The translations under genes and the position numbers were made by a program. Shown here one piece after another: positions 42,619-51,600 of a stretch of 64,000 nucleotides of DNA. The stretch spans positions 62,001-126,000 of the forward strand of contig NZ_BBQM01000023.1 of the NCBI RefSeq assembly GCF_000876015.1, in the 5' to 3' direction. Source of the stretch: Cupriavidus basilensis (GTDB lineage: Bacteria > Pseudomonadota > Gammaproteobacteria > Burkholderiales > Burkholderiaceae). Numbering within the stretch: position 1 is the first letter of the stretch; each line of letters starts with the position of its first letter. Under the pieces are notes generated by a model. The model made no database searches and was not told the DNA's origin. It saw only the letters and a program-made list of their open reading frames with translations.

Positions 42619-45600
42619 CTAGTTGATGACCCCAAAGCGGATATTCGGGAACCTGCTAAAGTTAGCTGCGCCCGAACCACCTGTTTGCCCATCTATATAG
42701 TTTACCTTGCCGCCTTGAACTACTGCATTCCAGACATGAGCCGTTGCTCTTTGGGTATCCATCCCATAGACCACCGCCCGGGTTCCTTCTCCTGCGCCAA
42801 GCAGAGTGTCTTCAACGTTTGTCCTTGTCGTCCAGCCACTCATTTTGGTGTTGTATAGGCCGTTCAACTCATTAAACGGAAGAGGTTCGGAACGCGGTAG
42901 CGCACTTGCCTTTGCTCCGGTCGCAAGCTGATTGTCAACAACATATACGCAATTGGTGCAGTTCTGCGTCGAGCCAGTAGGATTCACGTCTTTCACAGAT
43001 CCTGCCGGCACAGAGTTACTGCCGTCAACGCGTACGTTTCCGAGTCTGCCAGCCAACCCTGTCATTGCTGCACCAAAAACAGCATCCGCTCCAGCTGCCA
43101 TACTCGGCTTACTCGCCTCAATCAGTTCCGCCCGGAAGGCCCCGCCGGTGTTCCACAGGTCCTCGCGTAGCCGACTGTCCAGTTGGGTGCGCTGTGTACC
43201 ATTGAGCCGCGCCGTGGCAACTTCGGGGTCTTCCAGCCATTTGCCTGTCGTCTGATCATAGGACACCGGCACCCCGGCCGCATTGGCTTGTGCCTGCGTA
43301 TCAAAGCTTTTCAGGTCTCCCGTACCAACCTGGTCATTTCGATACACGACGCGAATCGCGTAGTAGATCTCGTCCTGCGTCATCTCTGCGTACTTTGGAT
43401 CCTTGGCAAGCTCGGCCGCCTTGATACGCAGGTCCGCATCGCTCACATTGTGCAACTGCCGATTGTAGGCATCCGCCAGACCAGTCGCCCCCGCAGCAGC
43501 CGCGCCGTTCGCACCACCACCACCTACCGCCCCTGCCGCCACCATCCCAACAGCCTGCAACACGGCATCGCGAGTCGGCTTGTCAAGACCAAGCGTGCCC
43601 AGGCTCTCATCGAGCACGGCGATGGCCGCAGTCCCCGCTGCGGTCGCCGCTGCACCCTTCGCAAAATCCCCACCCACCAGCGACGTCAGCAGCCCACCGA
43701 TCAGCCCGTGCACTGCCACCTTGATCGGTTCAGACTGGTTCTTGAGCAGATCGCCAACCGCCTTATCCAGGAGCGGCATCGCCTGCTGGATCGTCTGCGC
43801 TGCCAGTTGGCGCTCGGCCTGTTGGTCCGCCACCTTCTGTGCATCAAAGATCTTGCCGATGCTCTGGTTGGCGTTGGCCGTGTCCCGGTCCAGGCTGGCA
43901 ACCGTCTGGTCTGCCGTCTTGCCGGTCATGGCTTCCTGGCCAGCGTTGTCCGTAATGGTCACAGTACCCGACGCGATGGCACTTCGCGTCACGCCGGAAG
44001 CCGATCCGGTGCTGGGCGCAACCGCTTGACCCAGTACCGTCGTCATGGCGGAATTCGTCAGGTTCTGGGTTAAGGTCGAACTGCTATCGAAGCTACCCCC
44101 AATCGTCGAACTGTCGCTCCTGTAATCGGCAGCATTCTGCAGGTCGCTGGTCGTGAGCGTGCCGGTGGTGAGTTGGTTTTTCGTCTGATCGGCAGTACTG
44201 GCAATCACGGCCCCCTTGAGATCCGTGTTGCCCTTGACGTTCACATTGAAGCCGCCGTTACCCGCGTAGATGCCGCTTTGCTCCACCACCGATGTGTACG
44301 TGCTGTCGGTATTGCCCTTGCTCGTGCTGGCGCTGCCGCTGACGGTCGTGCCGGCACACAGCGGCGGCACGCAGAGGCTGACCTGGGCTCCGGAAGAGGA
44401 TTGCTGGCTATGGTAGTTGTCGGTGTCCTGCTGGCTCGCAATATTCAGGTTGCGGCCCACGTCGGCCACGACCGTCTGGCCGATGGCCTGTGCGCCCTGC
44501 AGGTTGGTATCGCGCCCGCTCGATACCGTCAGCATATCGCCGGCCGTCACGTGGCTATTCTGATGCGTGACCGAATCGCCGTTGGCATTGCCGTGGTTCT
44601 GGCTCGCGGCCGCCTCAATGGTGAAGCCGTTCTGCTGACCGCCCAGCCCAAAACCCACCCCGATGCTCGCACTCGATCCGCTGCCGGAACTGTTCTGGCT
44701 GGAGGCGTCTTGCGCGCTCTGCAGATTCACGTCGCGCGCTGCGGACAGGGTAACGTTCTTGCCCTCGATCTGCGCCCCGTGACCGGTGATATCGCCATCG
44801 GTAGCGTAGCCATCCGTGCCCGTGCCCCCCGAACCGGTCGCCACAATGGTGACGTTATTGCCCCCGGTCACCGTCGTCCCCTGCACGCTGCTGCTCTGGG
44901 TATGTGACTCGCTTTGCTGGCTGCCGCCACCAATACTCACCGTTGCCTTGATGAGCGCGCTGCCGCCGTTGCTGTTGCCGGGATTGCCGGTCTTGTCTAC
45001 CCCGACCGGTTTCGCACCTGAGGCTGCGTTATACGTATTCAGCCCTGCTATGGCAGCCTGCGTGGCATACAGCGCAGCGACCTTGTCGCTCTTGCCATCT
45101 TCTACCGCGCGTGCGGCATTCTCCGCCGCCTGGGCTGCCTGCACGCTGTAGCCCGAGAGCGCCAGCGTCACACCATATTGGCTGGATTTGTCCCGCTGGT
45201 TGGTGGCGCTGGTATCGGTGCCCGGATCGAGCACGACATTCTTGCCGACCATCGTCACGTTCTGCCCAGCCGAGATGTCCGCACCCTTGGCCGTAATATC
45301 GTCCCTCGCGACGATGGAGACGCTACCGCCATTGCTGGCGATCTGGCTGCGGATCGTGTTCTGGCTGGTCTGCGCGGTATCCAGGTGATGCGAGCTCGTC
45401 TGCACGCCTACCGTGCCGGCGTAGCCGCTACCGCCCAGATCCCCGATCTGACGGCTGGAGCTGTCCTGCCGCTGGCTCTGGCTGTCCTGGCCGGACAGGA
45501 TGTCGATCTTGCCCTGCGTGGCCGATAGCGAGACATCGTTGGTACCCGCAATGCCGCTGCCGGTAATCTGTATATCGCCGGTGCGGCTGGTCACTGTGAC

Positions 45601-48600
45601 ATCCTTGCCCGTCACCAGGCTGGCGTTCTGCCTGGTCGCGGACGAATCGCCACTGCCATTGGCCGACTGCGAGCCATAGGGGAACAGACCCACGCCGCTG
45701 TTGTTCGGCCCGCCACCAATGTTCCGCCCGATATCGCCCAGGCTTGGTACGGCCGTGCTGGCATGCCAACCGCCACTGCTGGAGGCCGATGACGACTGGA
45801 AGGTATCTGTCGAAGTCGCAATATTGACGTTGCGCTGCGCGTCGAGCGTGGCTGTCCCGCCCGCCGTGACGGAGCTGCCGGAGAGCAGAATGTCACCGCT
45901 TAGCGCCTTGCCGTCGGCATCGGTCTGGCCATCTCCAGTCGCGCGCAGCGTCACGTTCCCCGCGCCGGACAGGCTGCTGCCCTGGTGCGTCACCGAATCC
46001 GTGCTGGCCGAGTTGTCACTGTGGCTGCTGCCTGCCGTGATCGCAAGCTGCGGCATTGTTGCCGCCGAGGCACCGATCTCATTCAGGGTCTGCTTGGCGC
46101 GCGTCACCCCACTAGCACTCTTCTGTGCAGCCGACAGATTCCGCGCGGTGTCCAGTGGCGTGCCCACCAGCGCCACGCCGAAGCCGCTGGAATGGCTGCT
46201 CTGGCTGGTCTGCTCGCTGACGTGATCCACTCCGGCCGTCACGTTGATGTTCTGCGCCTGAATGTCGATATTGCCGGCGGCAGAATTGCCGGGTGTCGCC
46301 CCGGCGATCACATCGCTGCCGATAATGGCCACGCTCTTGCCAGCGTTAATGGTCACGTTGCCATCGGTCGCCCCGACCGTCGAGCGCGCGTCGCTCTGCG
46401 TCACCGCCAGCACATGGCCGCTTGCGCTGCCGCCGCTGCTGCCCACCGACACGCCGATGCCGCCGGCTCCCGCGAAGGCGGACACGCCAGACTTCGATTC
46501 CTCGTGCGAGACGCTGGATTCCCGCACGTTCTGGCCCGCCGTGATGACCACGTTGCCCTGGGTGGACTGGAGATTCACCGCATCCGAGCCAATGACCGCA
46601 CTCTGACGGATCGTGACGTCGTTGTTGGCCTTCAGCCCAACGCTATCGCCCGCGAGCGTGCTACCCACGCCCAGGTCCTCATGGCTGCTGCTCTGGTCGT
46701 GCGTGGAGCTGCGCGAAAGGAAACCGCTGCTGCGGGTGCGGCTCTCCGACGCGGCATCGTGTACCTCGCGGGCTTCGCTCACTGTCACGCCGTCCGTTGC
46801 CACAACCGCCAGCCTGCCGCCGCCCTTGCCGTCATTACCTGCGGACACGGCGCTACCCGTGATCGCGACGCTGCCCGACCCGGTCGTCGACGCCGCAGTA
46901 ATGCCGTTCGCCGCGAGAGCCGTGGCGGCCAGCGTGGATTGCCCCGCACCGATCGAGACATTGCGGCCCGCCTGGACGTTGCTGCCCTGCACCGTTTCGT
47001 CATACGACGATTGGGTGTAGCTCGATTGCTGCCGGTTCGATTGCGCCGCTTCGCTGTGCGTATGCGCATCGGTCGCATTGACGATGGCAACGTTCTGCCC
47101 GGCAACCAGCGCCGCGTTGGCACCCGACTGGACGTTGGTGTTCGTCAGCGTCATGTCTCGGCCGGCGACGGCGGTGACGCTTTGGCCGGCCTGTATGGTA
47201 CTGCCCTGATTGACGACGGTCTGGTCGTGCAGATAGTCCTGTCCGCCATGCGCGGTGGCATCCTGGGTGGTGCCCGTCGCCACGGTACCGAAGCGCATGT
47301 CCCGGCCCGCGCCCAGCGCGAGGTCGTTGCCGGCGCTGAGCGTCGCGCCCGTCGACGTCAGGTCGCGCCCGGCCATCACGGCCACATTGTTCGTCCCCGA
47401 GATCGACGCCACCGCGCCAATCCCGGTGGCGCTCGCGCTATTGCCGTTGGCAAGCACGGTGGCATTCGTGATCGTCTGCGATTCATTGACGACATCGCGA
47501 CCGGCGGCGACCACCACATCCTGTCCGCCAATGCGGCCGCCCAGGTTGCGCACGTCCTGCGTTGCGCTCACCACGGTCGTACCCGTGCCTCCGATGCTGC
47601 CCCGATTGACGATATCGGTACCCACCACCTGCGTGGCGATGTCACCGACGATCGTTCCGCTGTTCTCCACGCTGCCGGCAGCATTGATTGACACGGCATT
47701 GCCGGCGACCAGCGCGCCCGTTGACTGCAGGTCCACACCGTTGCCTTGTGCCAGATACACCTTCGGCACCAGCACCGATTGTGTCGTGCCATCGGGCAAC
47801 GTCACGTCCTGCGACACCATCCACACCATATCGGTGGTGAGCTGGCGCATCTGCTCGTCGGTCAGGCCCACACCCGGCGTCAGGTTGAAGGTCTTGGCAT
47901 AGGTGACGCCATTGTTCATCAGCGCCTTGTACTCTTCGAGCTGGTCGGTGTAGCCCGCCAGGAACGTCCTGCCCGTCAACTGCGTGACCTGATCGCGGAT
48001 CAGCTTCTCCTCGTAGAAGCCATCGCCGAGGCGCTTCTGCGTCTTCTGCGGATCGAGCCCCAGCGCGTTGAGCATATAGTCGCTGGAGATGAAGTTCGTG
48101 TACTGCGTGAAGCGCGGGTCCGTGGCGACGAGGTACGTGTCGCCCGGCGTCGTGCGGATGGTATAGAGGCCGTTGGTCGGCAGTTTCAGGTTCGGGATCC
48201 CGCCGCTGGCCGTCCCGAGCGTCTGCGCGGGCCGGGCTTGCCCGGTCACACCTGTCACCGCGCTAGCCCCGCCCGCACTGACCGCAGCCGCGCCGCCCGC
48301 GCTACCAGAGACGCCCGCCAGCTGCGTGCCGCTTGCACCTCCCCCCGTGACACTGCTACCGGTGACGGTCGCACCCACGGCATTGACCGACGCCACGGTC
48401 ACGTTCTGGGCCGTGGTCTGTACCGTCTGATTGGCCGTGGCAATGGCGGGCAGCGCCATCACCGTAGTTGGCGCCTGCGGCTCGCCGGGGAGCGCCACAA
48501 CTTGTATGTCCTGGCTGCCGCCGGTACGCTGGTGCCAGTAGAAAGTCGAGGTGTCCTCGGTCGTCACCGTTTGCTGAAGCACCGTACCGACATCCTGAAC

Positions 48601-51600
48601 CCCGCCATTGGCCGCCACCCGGACCAGATTTCCGCCCGCCGCCATGGTCGAGGACTGGTTCAGGATATTGCCGCCATTGCTATTGATGCGGATGCTGCCG
48701 CCCGCCTGGATCTTCGCCGGGTCAGTGGCGCTGACGAGCTGGTCCGTTGCCGTCATGGTGACGGTGGTGCGGGAGATCTCGTTGTAGTCGTGCCCGAAGT
48801 TCGCCTGCCGCACCAGATCCGGGCGGATATTGACGTTCGGGTCCCAGTCAGGCCAGAACGTAATGCTGTAGGTCGTACCGTTGTCCGTGATCGACTGGTA
48901 GTACTGTGTCGGATTGACTGTCAGCGGGCGCGTGCAGATCAGCGTACTCGGATCACAGTTCGCCCCCGTCGGCATGCCGTTGTATTCCTCGATCGGGGAT
49001 TGCGTGAAGGACAGCGTCTGGCTGGTGGTGTTCAGGCTCGTCACCGTCGACTTGTCCACGGTCACCGTGACTGGCGCGCGCAGCGCGTTGGTTTGCGGTG
49101 TGCTGATCTGCGCGTTCTGCGCACTCCAGTTCCAGCCCGGAAAGGTGACGCTGGAATGCGAGTTCAGGTCGATGTCAATGAGTCCCGCTTGCCAGAGCGT
49201 GAGTGTCTGGACGGCAGTCTGCATGGGCGTGCCAGGCGTGGTCACGATGCTCGTTCGCGTGTTGCTGACCTGATTGGCGGCGATGTCGATATCGCCATCG
49301 GCCTCGATGTTGGCCGAGCGATTGATGAGCGTATTGACCTGGTTGGCCAGCAGTCCCGTGTTGGAGTCGCGCGTGCCATCACGGGCGATTTGCAGGTTGC
49401 CCGCGCTGTAGAGCGTAGCCCCCTCGAGGTTCTGGACGGAGTTGGTCGCGTAGAGCTTCAGGTTCTGGACCGCCGCCATCAGCGCCGCCGCACCATTGTT
49501 GACGATGTCCGTTCCCTGTGCCTGGACGTTGTTGCCGATCACCGTGCCGGTGTTGACCACCGTCGGGCTGCCGATCAGGACTGCGTCACCCTCGATGCGT
49601 CCGGCATTCGACACGATGTTGCTGGCCGTGACGGTGGTATTGGCAGAGTTGATATCGGCGCCGGCTGCGTTTGCCACATTGGCCCCGGAGACAGTCAGGG
49701 CGCCTGCCGCCGCCAAGGTCGCGGTATTGGCGAGCGTGCCGCTGGCGGCGACCCGCATATCCCTGTTGGCGCGCAGCAGATTGCTCGCATCGTTGGTGTA
49801 ATCCCCGGCCACGTTCAGCGTCAGGTCGCGCCCGGCGATCATTGTCCCGCTGCCGGACACGGCACCGCCCACGACGACATCCTGGTTCGCCTTCACCGCG
49901 CCGCCCAGGTTGGACAGCGATGCCACATCGAGCTTGACGTCCGTGCTACCCAATACCTGGCCACCGGCGTTGTTGAACGTCGCGCCAGCCTGGTTGAGCG
50001 TCAGGCTCTGGCCATATAGCGTGCCACCACGATTGTCGAGCTGCGACGTGATGTTCAGGGCGAGTGCGCCACCTGCCGCCACCAGCCCACCCGCGGTGCC
50101 ATCGGTGTTGTTGGCCAGCGCCTGCGCACCGATGGTGACATCACCGTTGCCGCCGAGCTTGCCCGCGGTGTTGGTGAATGCATTCGTCGCCGTCACGGTC
50201 GTCACGCCATCGCCGGCATTGACCAGCAGGCCCCGAGTATTGTCAACGCTGGTGGCCGAGATGTTGACCTCCCCATGAAGGCCATTGGCCGCCAGCTTGC
50301 CGCCCTGGTTGACCACGGCCCCGGTCGCGACCGCGGCGAGGTTGCCGGCGGTCTGTGCCGAGCCGGCGGTATTGTCCACGGTGCCACCGCTGGCTAGTGT
50401 GAGTCCGGTCTGGCCGTATATGCTGCCTTGCCGGTTGCCGAGATTGCCGCTCGTGATTGCAGTCGCCGTACCCTGGGCGGTGATCGTGCCCTGACTGTTG
50501 TCGAGCGTCGTGGCCTGCGCCTGCAGGCTACCGTTGGTCTGGATCGCGCCCGCGGCATTGGAGAGGGTTCCCTGGCTTGCCACTGCCAGCGTACCGGTGC
50601 CCGCGTGCGCCACCGACCCGCTGTCATTGACCAGGGTGCCGGCGCCAATGGTCAAATTGGCGCCATTGGCCGCGATGATGCCGCCCGTGTTGTCGAGCTT
50701 GGCGCCGGCGGTAACGATTGTGTCATTCTGACCGTACTGCTTGATCGTGCCCCCACGGTTGGACAGGTCTCCTGCGGTCGTGACGTTGACGCTGTCGCCA
50801 TCGAGCCAGCCATCTGTGTTGTCCAGGGAAGCCGCGCCCAGCGTCGTGGTCGCCGCCGAGATGAAACCGCCACGATTGCTCGTTGTCCCGGTGCTGGCCA
50901 CCGACAGCACCCCACCGGCGGTCAAGCTGCCGGTGTCGTTGGCGATGGTTTGAGCGTTGAGGGTTGCGTCATCCCGGGCGGATATCACCCCCTGATTGAC
51001 GATGGATGTGCCTGCATTCAGCGCCAGCGCGCCATTGCCGCCAATGAGCCCCGCCGCAGATGTTGCACCGGGTGCATTCAGGATCTGCTGCCGCGCCGTG
51101 ACCTGGGTCAGGCCATCGCCCGCATTGGCGATGCGTCCGCCGGTGTTGTCAACGCTTGCGGCCGACACGGACAACGCTCCATCCGCACTGGCGGACTCGA
51201 TGCGCCCGCCCGCGTTGGTCAGTGCGCCCGCAGCTTGCAGGGTGAGTCCATCGCCCGCATGCAGGGTCGCGCTGGTATTGTCCACCGCGCCTTGTACCGT
51301 GAGCGCCAGCGCCTTCTGAGCCGATACGGTGCCGCCGGCGCCGTCAAGCGATCCGAGCTGTGCGGTCAGCGCGCCGTTGGTCTGGATGACACCGCCCGCG
51401 TTGATGACTGGACCTTGACTGGCCATCGCCAGCGTCCCTGCACCGGCGTGGGAGACCTGGCCACCGTCGTTGGTCAGGCTGCCCGCATTGACCGTCAGGT
51501 TCTGGCCATTGGCGGCAATGGTGCCTCCCGTGTTGTCCAGCTTGCCACCTGCGGTGATGCCGGTATCGGCCTGACCGTACTGCTTCAGGCTGCCGCCCTG

